A stretch of 64,000 bases of DNA from Hydrogenophaga sp. RAC07 (GTDB lineage Bacteria; Pseudomonadota; Gammaproteobacteria; Burkholderiales; Burkholderiaceae_C), in contig NZ_CP016449.1 of assembly GCF_001713375.1 (NCBI RefSeq), positions 1,054,001 through 1,118,000 of the forward strand. Direction: 5' to 3'. Positions 35,009 to 43,767 of the stretch are shown one piece after another; within the stretch, counting starts at the first letter, position 1; every line of letters starts with the position of its first letter. A program made the translations under genes and the position numbers. The notes beneath the pieces are model-generated. The model was not told the DNA's origin. It saw nothing but the letters and a program-made list of their open reading frames with translations, and did no database searches.

Positions 35009-35025
35009 TAAATCCAGTTGATTTA
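35009..35025. promoter_or_regulatory. Inverted repeat TAAATC-N5-GATTTA between kinase and importer
   Basis: The 6-bp arms are perfect, and flanking bases extend the similarity to 8 of 10. It sits directly upstream of the kinase start in the divergent region. The ROK regulator encoded at the far end of the importer operon is a candidate ligand. Confidence 0.45.
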
Positions 35026-35134
35026 TTAACCTGAGTCGAAATATAGTCCAACCACACCGCAACGGGCCTCGTGAAAACCCCAAGTGTCTGGCGGCGTGAT
35101 CCTTGACCGATTCCTTCCACCTGAGGAGACAAAC

Positions 35135-36151
35135 ATGACCTTCCGCGCATTCACATTCGCTTCAACAGCCTGTGCCTTGTCCGTGCTCGCCCTGGCCGCT
35201 TCAACGGCCCACGCACAGGCCCAGCCCGTCATCGGCCTGATCACCAAGACCGATTCCAACCCCTTCTTCGTGAAGATGAAAGAGGGCGCCGACGCCGAGG
35301 CCAAAAAGCTCGGCGCCAAGCTGCTGACGGCGGCGGGCAAGACCGACGGCGACAACGCCGGCCAGGTGACCGCCATGGAAAACATGATCGCCGCCGGCGC
35401 CAAGACCATCCTGCTCACCCCCAGCGACGCCAAGGCCATCATCCCGGCCATCAAGCGCGCGCAGGCGCAGGGCGTGATGGTGATCGCGCTCGACAGCCCG
35501 ACCGACCCCGTCAGCGCGGTGGACGGCCTCTTCGCCACCGACAACTTCAAGGCCGGTGTGCTGATCGGCCAGTACGCCAAGGCCGCGCTCGGCGGCAAGG
35601 CCCCGGTGATCGCCACGCTCGACCTGTTCCCCGGCCACCCGGTGGGCGCCCAGCGCCACAACGGTTTTCTCCAGGGCTACGGCCTGAAGTCGCTGGACGT
35701 CAAGAGCAACGACCTGGCCAAGCCGGCCGAGGTGGTGTGCATGGCCGACAGCTTCGGTGACGCGGCCAAGGGCCAGACCGGCATGGAAAACTGCCTGCAG
35801 AAGAACCCGGGCATCAACGTGGTCTACACCATCAACGAACCCGCTGCGGCTGGCGCCTACAAGGCACTCAAGGCCGCCGGCAAGGAAAAGGACGTGGTCA
35901 TCGTGTCGGTGGACGGCGGCTGCGCCGGCATCAAGGACGTGGGCGCCGGCGTGATCGCCGCCACCTCGCAGCAGTACCCGCTGCGCATGGCCGCCATGGG
36001 TGTCGCCGCCGGCGTGGAATACGCCAAGACCGGCAAGAAGGTCAGCGGCTACACCGACACCGGCGTGACCCTGATCGCGGCCAAGCCGGTGGCCGGTGTG
36101 GACAGCAAGGACGTGAAAACCGGCATGGACCTCTGCTGGGGTGTGAAGTGA
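35135..36151 (+). CDS. CUT2 sugar ABC transporter substrate-binding protein (FrcB-like)
   Basis: This 338-residue protein has a signal peptide ending near ASTAHAQ. Its ribose/fructose-binding fold shows KTDSNPFFVKMKEGADAEAKKLG and ALDSPTDPVSAVDGLFATDN. The last is like FrcB, the fructose binder of Sinorhizobium, as I recall it. CTGAGGAGAC is a strong ribosome site. It is the first gene of an importer operon with a PfkB kinase divergent, so fructose is the best guess. Confidence 0.88.
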   Translation: MTFRAFTFASTACALSVLALAASTAHAQAQPVIGLITKTDSNPFFVKMKEGADAEAKKLGAKLLTAAGKTDGDNAGQVTAMENMIAAGAKTILLTPSDAKAIIPAIKRAQAQGVMVIALDSPTDPVSAVDGLFATDNFKAGVLIGQYAKAALGGKAPVIATLDLFPGHPVGAQRHNGFLQGYGLKSLDVKSNDLAKPAEVVCMADSFGDAAKGQTGMENCLQKNPGINVVYTINEPAAAGAYKALKAAGKEKDVVIVSVDGGCAGIKDVGAGVIAATSQQYPLRMAAMGVAAGVEYAKTGKKVSGYTDTGVTLIAAKPVAGVDSKDVKTGMDLCWGVK

Positions 36152-36181
36152 GGTGCTCCCCCCTGCGCCGCTGCGCGGCTT

Positions 36182-36215
36182 CCCCCCTCTCTGGCGCCTT
36201 CGGCTTGGAGGGGGG
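36182..36215. repeat. Hairpin repeat between binding protein and permease genes
   Basis: CCCCCCTC (36182-36189) and GAGGGGGG (36208-36215) form an 8-bp stem. It lies within a 175-nt non-coding spacer. Its C-rich and G-rich arms and flanking GC-rich bases resemble the element at 31585. As in the other two importers here, a stem-loop follows the binding-protein gene. Confidence 0.55.
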
Positions 36216-36326
36216 ACGGCACCTTGGGCCGGCGGAGCCGGACCCTTGCTGCCCCTGGTCGGGGGCACTTCACTCCTGCGGACCTTGCTTCGGCGCGGTG
36301 ACCGAGTTCCATCTGGGAGAACTGTC

Positions 36327-37286
36327 GTGAAAACCCTGGCTTCCAAACTACCCCCCATGGGCACGCTCGGGCCGTTCATTGCCCTGCTGCTGGCCTGCGC
36401 GTTCTTTGCCACGCAAAGCGACCGCTTCCTCACGCTGCAGAACTTCTCGCTGATCCTGCAGCAGGTGATGGTGGTGGGCACGATCGCCATTGGCCAGACG
36501 CTGATCATCCTGACCGCGGGCATCGACCTCTCGTGCGGGATGATCATGGCCCTGGGCAGCATCGTCATGACCAAGATGGCGGCCGACTTCGGGCTCTCGG
36601 CACCGGTGGCCATTGCCCTGGGCATAGCCGCCACCGCGCTGTTCGGCCTGGTCAATGGCCTGCTGGTGACCAAGGCCAAGCTGCCGCCCTTCATCGTTAC
36701 GCTGGGCACGCTCAACATCGCGTTTGCCATCACCCAGCTCTACAGCGGCTCGCAGACCATCACCGACATCCCCGAGGGCATGAACTGGCTGGGCCAGTCG
36801 TTTCGCATCGGCGGCACCAACGTGCTCTACGGCGTGATCCTGATGCTGGTGCTCTACCTCGTGACCTGGCTCGCTTTGCGCGAGACCGCGCCCGGACGCC
36901 ACATCTATGCGGTGGGCAACAGCCCCGAGGCCACACGGCTGACCGGCATTTCCACCGACAAGGTGCTGCTGGGCGTGTACGTGGCGGCCGGCGTGTTCTA
37001 CGGCATCGCGTCCATGCTCAGCGTGGCGCGCATCGGCGCGGGTGACCCCAATGCCGGGCAGACCGAGAACCTCGACGCCATCACCGCCGTGGTGCTGGGC
37101 GGCACCAGCCTGTTTGGCGGGCGCGGCATCCTGCTGGGCACGCTGGTGGGCGCGCTCATCGTGGGTGTGTTCCGCAACGGCCTCACGCTCATGGGCGTGA
37201 GTTCGGTCTACCAGATCCTGGTCACCGGCATCCTGGTGATCCTCGCGGTCGCAACGGATCAGATGTCCCGCAAAGGAGTGCGCTGA
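36327..37286 (+). CDS. CUT2 sugar ABC transporter permease (FrcC-like)
   Basis: This 319-residue RbsC-type permease has about ten hydrophobic segments. Family landmarks are ILTAGIDLSCGMIMALGSIV, TLGTLNIAFAI, YAVGNSPEATRLTGIS and GGTSLFGGRGILLGTLVGALI. A GTG start at 36327, preceded by GGGAGA, is chosen. The longer frame upstream runs through the hairpin repeat. The stop overlaps the ATPase start by 1 nt. Confidence 0.93.
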   Translation: MKTLASKLPPMGTLGPFIALLLACAFFATQSDRFLTLQNFSLILQQVMVVGTIAIGQTLIILTAGIDLSCGMIMALGSIVMTKMAADFGLSAPVAIALGIAATALFGLVNGLLVTKAKLPPFIVTLGTLNIAFAITQLYSGSQTITDIPEGMNWLGQSFRIGGTNVLYGVILMLVLYLVTWLALRETAPGRHIYAVGNSPEATRLTGISTDKVLLGVYVAAGVFYGIASMLSVARIGAGDPNAGQTENLDAITAVVLGGTSLFGGRGILLGTLVGALIVGVFRNGLTLMGVSSVYQILVTGILVILAVATDQMSRKGVR

Positions 37287-38077
37287 TGAACCCGAATGCA
37301 CCTTTGGTGATCCAGGCCAGGGGCCTGGTGAAACGCTACGGCCAGGTCACCGCACTCGACGGCGCCGACTTCGAATTGCGCGCCGGTGAGATCCTGGCCG
37401 TGATCGGCGACAACGGCGCCGGCAAATCGAGCCTGATCAAGGCCTTGTCGGGCGCGACCATTCCCGACGAAGGCCAGATCTTTCTGGACGGCCAGCCCAT
37501 CCACTTCAAGAGCCCGATCGACGCGCGCCGCGCCGGGATTGAAACGGTCTACCAGGACCTCGCCGTGGCCCCGGCCATGACGATTGCCGAGAACCTGTTT
37601 CTTGGCCGCGAGATCCTGCGCCCAGGCTTCCTGGGCAGCTTCCTGCGCATGATGGACAAAAAGAAAATGCTGAGCGAGAGCATCTCGCGCATGAACGATC
37701 TGAAGGTCGGCATCCGCTACATGACGCAGGCGGTGGAAACGCTCTCGGGCGGCCAGCGCCAGTGTGTGGCGGTGGCGCGCGCGGCGGCCTTCGCGCAGCA
37801 CGTGGTGATCATGGACGAGCCCACCGCCGCGCTGGGCGTGAAGGAGGGCAACATGGTGCTGGAGCTGATCCGCCGCGTGCGCGACAAGGGCCTGCCGGTG
37901 ATCCTGATCAGCCACAACATGCCGCACGTGTTCGAGATCGCCGACCGCATCCACATCGCGCGCCTGGGCAAACGCGCGGCGGTGGTCAACCCCAAGGTGA
38001 TCAGCATGAGCGACACCGTGGCCGTGATGACCGGCGCCAAGCTGGCCGAAGAACTGCCTGCCGAGGCACTGGCCTGA
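37286..38077 (+). CDS. CUT2 sugar ABC transporter ATP-binding protein (FrcA-like)
   Basis: This 263-residue protein is a single ATPase domain, unlike the doubled RbsA, and matches the FrcA type. Walker A is GDNGAGKSS (41-49), the signature LSGGQRQ follows TLS, and Walker B is VIMDEPTAALG. It energises the permease encoded just upstream, with start/stop overlap showing tight coupling. Confidence 0.93.
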   Translation: MNPNAPLVIQARGLVKRYGQVTALDGADFELRAGEILAVIGDNGAGKSSLIKALSGATIPDEGQIFLDGQPIHFKSPIDARRAGIETVYQDLAVAPAMTIAENLFLGREILRPGFLGSFLRMMDKKKMLSESISRMNDLKVGIRYMTQAVETLSGGQRQCVAVARAAAFAQHVVIMDEPTAALGVKEGNMVLELIRRVRDKGLPVILISHNMPHVFEIADRIHIARLGKRAAVVNPKVISMSDTVAVMTGAKLAEELPAEALA

Positions 38078-38079
38078 CC

Positions 38080-38532
38080 ATGCTCAAAGGCATCGATCCC
38101 CTGCTCAGCCCCGAGCTGCTCAAGTTGCTGGCCGAGATGGGCCACGACGACGCGCTGGTGCTGGCCGACGCGAATTTCACCGCCATGAGCCTGGGCGCGG
38201 GCAAGACCGTGCTGCGCCTGCCGGGCGTGGGCATGGCGCGCACGGTGCAGGCCGTGGCCAGCGTGCTGCCGTTGGCGGCCGACGTGCCGCAGCCCGTGGC
38301 CTACATGCAGGTGGGCGGCACCGAGGCGCCTTACAGGTCGGCCCTGCAGCGCGAGACGCTCTCCGTGCTGGCCGCTGAAGGCCTGCGTGATGACCAGGCC
38401 GAAGCGGTGGAGCGGTTCGCGTTTTACGAGCGCGTGAAAAGGGCCTACGCCATCGTCGTCACCGGCGAGCTGCAGCCCTGGGGCAACTTCATCCTGCGCA
38501 AGGGTGTCATCGGCGACACTTTGCGCACCTGA
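38080..38532 (+). CDS. RbsD/FucU family mutarotase-like protein
   Basis: This 150-residue protein matches the RbsD/FucU fold: MLKGIDPLLSPELLKLLAEMGHDD, VLADANFTAMSLG, ALQRETLSVL and a C-terminal ILRKGVI. Members interconvert anomers of ribose or fucose. The active-site histidine region GHDD is near residue 22. Placement after a CUT2 importer suggests it presents the right anomer to the kinase. The next gene begins inside its last 29 nt. Confidence 0.9.
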   Translation: MLKGIDPLLSPELLKLLAEMGHDDALVLADANFTAMSLGAGKTVLRLPGVGMARTVQAVASVLPLAADVPQPVAYMQVGGTEAPYRSALQRETLSVLAAEGLRDDQAEAVERFAFYERVKRAYAIVVTGELQPWGNFILRKGVIGDTLRT

Positions 38533-39796
38533 ATCCGACACCGAACCCGACGCAGTGAACAACGAAGACGCCGCCGCCGAAGCCTTGCCCGACACCGAAC
38601 CGGGTGACCAGCCGCGCCTGCGCCCGCGCGGCTCCAACCAGGTGGGCATGCGCCAGTTCAACGAGCGGGTGGTGCTGCAGGCGCTGCGCGTGCACGGCAG
38701 CCTGGCCAAGGCCGACATCGCGCGCCTGACCGGGCTCACGGCCCAGACCATCGGCCTGATCACCGCGCGGCTCGACGAAGACCAGTTGCTGCGTCGTGAG
38801 GCACCCGTGCGCGGGCGCGTGGGCCAGCCCTCGGTGCCACTGGGCCTGCACCCGGACGGCGCGTTCGCCATCGGCATCAAGATCGGCCGGCGAAGCGCCG
38901 ACTGGCTGCTGGTGGACTTCACCGGACAGGTGCGCGAACGCCTCGTGCTGGACTACGCCTTCCCCGACATCCCGGTGCTGCTGCCCGCGATCAAGACCAA
39001 CCTCAACCGACTGCTCAAGAAACTCGGCCCGCTGAGCGACCGCGTGGTGGGTGTGGGCGTGGCGGCACCGTTCCAACTGGGGGGCTGGCACCGCATGCTG
39101 GGCCTCACGGCCGAACAATCGCAAGCCTGGAACCAGATCGACCTGGGCGCCGAGGTGCAGAAGCTCACCGAGCTGCCGGTGAATTTTGCCAAGGACACCT
39201 CGGCCGCCTGTGTGGCCGAACTGCTGCAGGGCCGCGGGCGCGACATCCGCAGTTTTCTCTACTTGTTCATGGACACCTTTGTGGGGGGTGGTCTGGTGCT
39301 CGACTCGCACCTGCACCGCGGCATCCACGGCAACGCGGGCGCGGTGGCATCACTCCCGCTGCGCGTGGCGCAGGGCGGAGAGCTGGCGCCGCAACTCATT
39401 GGCGAAGCCTCGCTGTGGGACCTGGAGCAGCGCTTTCGCCAGCACGGCCTGGACCCGATGGCGGCCTACGACGCGCGGGCCCTGCAATCGCCCTGGCTGC
39501 CGTACAGCCAGGAGTGGATGACACGCGCCGCGCCGGCGCTGGCGCAGTGCGTGGTCTCGGGCACGGCGTTTCTCGATGTCGAGGCGGTGGTGATGGACGG
39601 CGCGGTGGCGCCCGACCTGTTGCGCGCCCTGTGCGAGGCCACGCGCGCGGCGCTGGCGGCCTACAACTGGGAGGGCCTGCACCGCCCGCGCCTGGAGCTG
39701 GGCAGCATCGGCTCGGACGCGCGTGCACTGGGCGGTGCGTTGCTGCCGCTGCACACCTGCTTCGCGCCCGACCACGACGTGATCCTCAAGGTCTGA
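38504..39796 (+). CDS. ROK family transcriptional regulator
   Basis: This 430-residue protein has an N-terminal winged helix (about 45-110: RVHGSLAKADIARLTGLTAQTIG) followed by a ROK sugar-kinase-like domain with GVGVAAPFQLG and IHGNAGAVASLP. The usual CXCGXXGCXE zinc motif of ROK proteins is missing. It probably senses the sugar carried by the adjacent importer. The first GTG overlaps the mutarotase gene by 29 nt; a GTG at 38555 is an alternative start. It would fit the role of FrcR-like repressors. Confidence 0.87.
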   Translation: MSSATLCAPESDTEPDAVNNEDAAAEALPDTEPGDQPRLRPRGSNQVGMRQFNERVVLQALRVHGSLAKADIARLTGLTAQTIGLITARLDEDQLLRREAPVRGRVGQPSVPLGLHPDGAFAIGIKIGRRSADWLLVDFTGQVRERLVLDYAFPDIPVLLPAIKTNLNRLLKKLGPLSDRVVGVGVAAPFQLGGWHRMLGLTAEQSQAWNQIDLGAEVQKLTELPVNFAKDTSAACVAELLQGRGRDIRSFLYLFMDTFVGGGLVLDSHLHRGIHGNAGAVASLPLRVAQGGELAPQLIGEASLWDLEQRFRQHGLDPMAAYDARALQSPWLPYSQEWMTRAAPALAQCVVSGTAFLDVEAVVMDGAVAPDLLRALCEATRAALAAYNWEGLHRPRLELGSIGSDARALGGALLPLHTCFAPDHDVILKV

Positions 39797-39801
39797 GAAC
39801 C

Positions 39802-40452
<651 letters not shown>

Positions 40453-40457
40453 GCAGA

Positions 40458-41423
40458 TCACATGGGTGCGCCCAGCAGGGCTTGCACCGATTCGAGCACG
40501 CGCGCCCGTGCGTCGGGCGCGTCGCACGCAATGACCTTGCGCTGTGACATGGAGCGCAGCCAGGTGAGCTGGCGTTTGGCGAGCTGGCGCGTGGCCGCCA
40601 CGCCGAGTTCGCGCAGCTCGGCGACCTGCGCCGGCTTGAGTGTGTTGCCATAGGCATCGAGCAGATCCCAGGCCTGGCGGTAGCCCACGCAGCGCATGGA
40701 GGGCAGGTCGGTGGAGAGGTCGCCGCGCGCGCGCAGGCGCTTCACTTCGATGATGAAGCCCTCGGCCAGCATGGCGTCGAAGCGCTGCGCGATGCGCGCG
40801 TGCAGCCAGGCGCGGTCATGGGGTTCCAGCGAGATCAGGTGCTCGGGTGCGAGCGGGCTGTCGGGGTTGTGCGTGCGCCCGGTCTGAAAACTGGAGAGCG
40901 GCTTGCCCGAAACCTCGAACACCTCAAGCGCGCGCTGGATGCGCTGCGAATCGAAAGGCGGCAGGCGCGAGGCGGTCACCGGGTCCACCCGCGCCAGCTC
41001 GGCGTGCAGCGCGGGCCAGCCGAGCGTTGCAGCACGCGCATCGATCGCTCCTCTCACCGCAGCGTCGGCCTGCGGCATGTCGTCCAGACCCACGAGCAGC
41101 GCCTTGAAATACAGCATGGTGCCGCCCACCAGCAAGGCGGTGCGGCCACGGCCGTTGATCTCGCCCACCAGGCGCGTGGTGTCGCGCACGAAGTCGGCGG
41201 CGCTGTAGCTCTGCAACGGGTCGAGGATGTCGATCAGGTGGTGCGGCACCTGGGCCAGCTCGGCGGCCGTGGGCTTGGCTGTGCCGATGTTCATGCCGCG
41301 GTAGACCAGGGCCGAGTCGACGCTGATGATTTCCACCGGCCAGCGCTGTGCGATGGCCAGCGAGGCCGCACTCTTGCCGCTGGCGGTGGGGCCAGCCAGG
41401 CCGATGCAGGACACGAGGGCCAT
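40458..41423 (-). CDS. miaA: tRNA dimethylallyltransferase
   Basis: This 321-residue tRNA isopentenyltransferase has the P-loop GPTASGKS (11-18), [17 protein letters not shown] and [13 protein letters not shown]. It adds a dimethylallyl group to A37 of tRNAs reading UNN codons. The ATG at 41423 starts 8 nt after the MFS exporter stop. The longer frame upstream lies in the exporter gene and was rejected. Confidence 0.97.
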   Translation of the reverse strand: MALVSCIGLAGPTASGKSAASLAIAQRWPVEIISVDSALVYRGMNIGTAKPTAAELAQVPHHLIDILDPLQSYSAADFVRDTTRLVGEINGRGRTALLVGGTMLYFKALLVGLDDMPQADAAVRGAIDARAATLGWPALHAELARVDPVTASRLPPFDSQRIQRALEVFEVSGKPLSSFQTGRTHNPDSPLAPEHLISLEPHDRAWLHARIAQRFDAMLAEGFIIEVKRLRARGDLSTDLPSMRCVGYRQAWDLLDAYGNTLKPAQVAELRELGVAATRQLAKRQLTWLRSMSQRKVIACDAPDARARVLESVQALLGAPM

Positions 41424-41431
41424 GGTCTGGG

Positions 41432-42715
41432 TCAGCCTTGCGTCACGTCGGCGGGTGCCAGGCGCTCGGGCCCGGGCCGGCTTTCGCCGAAGCGCTGCAC
41501 CAGCGTCCAGGCGGCGAGCGCAATGAGCACGCTCCAGAACCAGATGCCGTTGGTGAGCGGCAGCACGGTGCCGGTGCCGGCCTGGATGGCAGCGAGGCTC
41601 TGGCCCAGCCATCCACCCACCACAAAGGCCGCGATCATCATGATGAAACCCGCGAGTGCGGAGGCCGCGCCCGCCGCTTGCGGGAACGGCCCGACGGCTC
41701 CGCTCTGGCCGCAGGGCTGGTGCACGCCGTGGCCCATCATGAACAAGTAGAACGGCAGCATGATGGCCCAGGCGCTTCGCACCTCCAGCAGCGCCAGCAC
41801 GCCCATGCTGGTGCCGCCCGCCAAGGTGAGCACAGCGGCCAGTGCCACCGTGCGGCGCACGCCGAACGCCAGCAGCAGGCGCCGGCAGATGAAGGTGCCG
41901 ACGATGTAACTCAGCGACATCGTCATCATCGTCAGGCCGTAGGCGGTTTTCGACAGACCCAGCACCTGGATGAACACGAAAGGAGAGGCGGCCAGAAACG
42001 TGAACAGGCCGCAGTACGAAGCGGCGGACAGCAGCGCAAACGCCCAGAACGTGGGATGGCGCGCGATCTGCACCCAGGTGCCCAGCAGCATGCCGGGCTG
42101 CAGCGCCCGCGGGTTCTTCGCGGCCAGCGTTTCCTTGAACCGCCAGGCGATCACGGCCAGCGTGATGGCGCCGAACACGGCCACGGCCATCAGCGACAGG
42201 CGCCAGCCCAGCAGGTCGGACAAGAAGCCCCCCAGCGGCGCGCTGGCGCAGGCGATCACGCCCAGGCCGGTGAGGCCCTTGGACATCATCCGCGCGCCTT
42301 CCGTGGGTGCGTAGAGGTCGCGCACCACGGCACGTGCACACATCACGCCCGCGCCCATGGCCGCGCCCTGCACCGCGCGCCAGACGATGAGCTGTTCAAT
42401 CGACGGCGAGAAGGTGCTGCCCACCGAGGCCACCACGAAGGCACTCATGCCGATCAACAGGATGGGACGGCGACCGAACCGGTCCGACAGCGGCCCCCAG
42501 AACATCTGGGACACGCCGAACGCCAGCAGCAGCGCGGTGAGCGTGAGTTGCGCTTGCGACATGGCCGCGCCAAAGCCCTCGGTGAGCGCGGGCAGGGCGG
42601 GCAGATAGAGGTCGGTGGCGATGGGCTGCAGGCCCAGCAGCAAGGAGAGTGTGAGCACCACCAGGCCGGGCGACATGGCCGGTGATGTGGGAGAAGAAGT
42701 CAGCGTGGCGGGCAT
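41432..42715 (-). CDS. MFS drug exporter, Bcr/CflA family
   Basis: This 427-residue protein has twelve hydrophobic segments and typical Bcr/CflA features: [35 protein letters not shown] and [18 protein letters not shown]. It exports small molecules using the proton gradient. The substrate is unknown. It is the first gene of an MFS-miaA-ATPase unit. A TGCTACCCT stretch with the hexamer TACCCT sits 7 nt before the ATG. Confidence 0.93.
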   Translation of the reverse strand: MPATLTSSPTSPAMSPGLVVLTLSLLLGLQPIATDLYLPALPALTEGFGAAMSQAQLTLTALLLAFGVSQMFWGPLSDRFGRRPILLIGMSAFVVASVGSTFSPSIEQLIVWRAVQGAAMGAGVMCARAVVRDLYAPTEGARMMSKGLTGLGVIACASAPLGGFLSDLLGWRLSLMAVAVFGAITLAVIAWRFKETLAAKNPRALQPGMLLGTWVQIARHPTFWAFALLSAASYCGLFTFLAASPFVFIQVLGLSKTAYGLTMMTMSLSYIVGTFICRRLLLAFGVRRTVALAAVLTLAGGTSMGVLALLEVRSAWAIMLPFYLFMMGHGVHQPCGQSGAVGPFPQAAGAASALAGFIMMIAAFVVGGWLGQSLAAIQAGTGTVLPLTNGIWFWSVLIALAAWTLVQRFGESRPGPERLAPADVTQG

Positions 42716-42763
42716 CCGGTCGAGGGTAGCAGAACACCCTGCGCGAAAGCCCGGGCGCAGCGT

Positions 42764-43630
42764 TCAGTTCTTCACCACCCGCACATCGGGCCGCAGACCG
42801 AACAGGCTGGCCAGCGCCACCCGGTATTGCGCTTGACCCACCGAGTTGGTGTTGTGGTGAGAACCACCTTCCACCAGCACGAAGGCCTTGCGGCCCGTGG
42901 CGGCCTCGAACAGCTTGCGTCCGAGCTCCGGCTGGATCAGGCGGTCCGCACCACCGTGCACCACCAGCAGCGGCGAGCCGATCTCGGCCACACGCTTGAC
43001 CGCTTCGAAGCGCTGGGTGATCAAGAGCGACACCGGCAGCCAGCCCCACTTGAAGGTGCTCACCACATCGGGGATGGAGGTGAAGGTGCCTTCGACCACC
43101 GTGCCGGCTTCGTCGGGCACCTGGGCCGCCAGTTCGATGGCGATGGCGCCACCGAGCGAATGGCCAAAGATGTAGCGCGGGCGGCCGGGGTACTTCTCAC
43201 CGAGCCATTTCCATGCCGTGCGCGCGTCTTCGTAGGCCAACTCCTCGGAAGGCAGTTCATTGGTGCTTTTGCCGAAGCCGCGGTAGTCGATGGCCAGCAC
43301 GGAGAAGCCGAGCTCCTGCATGCGCTGGGCGCGGAAGGCCGAGCCGGTGACGTTGAAACGGGCGCCGTGCAGATACAGCAGCACGGGTGCATCCGCGCGC
43401 TCGGTGAAGTTGTCGTTTTGCGCCCAGAGACCGTGCAGCTTGACGGGTTTGCCGGTGACGCTGGAGGTGAAATCGATCCACACGTCCTGCATGCTCTCGG
43501 CCGCGTAGGTGCCGCCGGCCCAGCTGCGGTCGGAGGGTTGGAAGATCCAGGCGCGCTGTTTCTCGTCGAGCGTGGCGCAACCGGCAAGCAGGGCCAGTGT
43601 GGCCAGCAGAAGGGCGATCAGGCGTTTCAT
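42764..43630 (-). CDS. Alpha/beta hydrolase, predicted lipoprotein
   Basis: This 288-residue protein has a lipobox (LALLAGC, Cys18) and an alpha/beta-hydrolase fold. The nucleophile elbow is GHSLGG, the acid lies in VHGGADRLI, and the histidine is in EGGSHHNT. It probably acts at the cell envelope on an ester or peptide. The substrate is unknown. It is a stand-alone gene between the MFS unit and mutL. Confidence 0.87.
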   Translation of the reverse strand: MKRLIALLLATLALLAGCATLDEKQRAWIFQPSDRSWAGGTYAAESMQDVWIDFTSSVTGKPVKLHGLWAQNDNFTERADAPVLLYLHGARFNVTGSAFRAQRMQELGFSVLAIDYRGFGKSTNELPSEELAYEDARTAWKWLGEKYPGRPRYIFGHSLGGAIAIELAAQVPDEAGTVVEGTFTSIPDVVSTFKWGWLPVSLLITQRFEAVKRVAEIGSPLLVVHGGADRLIQPELGRKLFEAATGRKAFVLVEGGSHHNTNSVGQAQYRVALASLFGLRPDVRVVKN

Positions 43631-43767
43631 GACGGTGATGGAGGGGCTTGCCGGGAAAAAAGTTCAGTCTTCGCTGCGCGCAGGTTTCATGCCAGCGTGC
43701 CGGGCGATCATGGCCGGAGGCCGGAATTCCCGCCAGATTCCCGACCGGCGGTCCGGCATCCCGCTGT

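Noticed and set aside
36153..36326. N-terminal extension of the CUT2 permease (58 residues)
   Set aside because: It translates a hairpin-containing spacer into Pro/Gly/Arg-rich sequence unlike any permease; the GTG at 36327 has a proper ribosome site.
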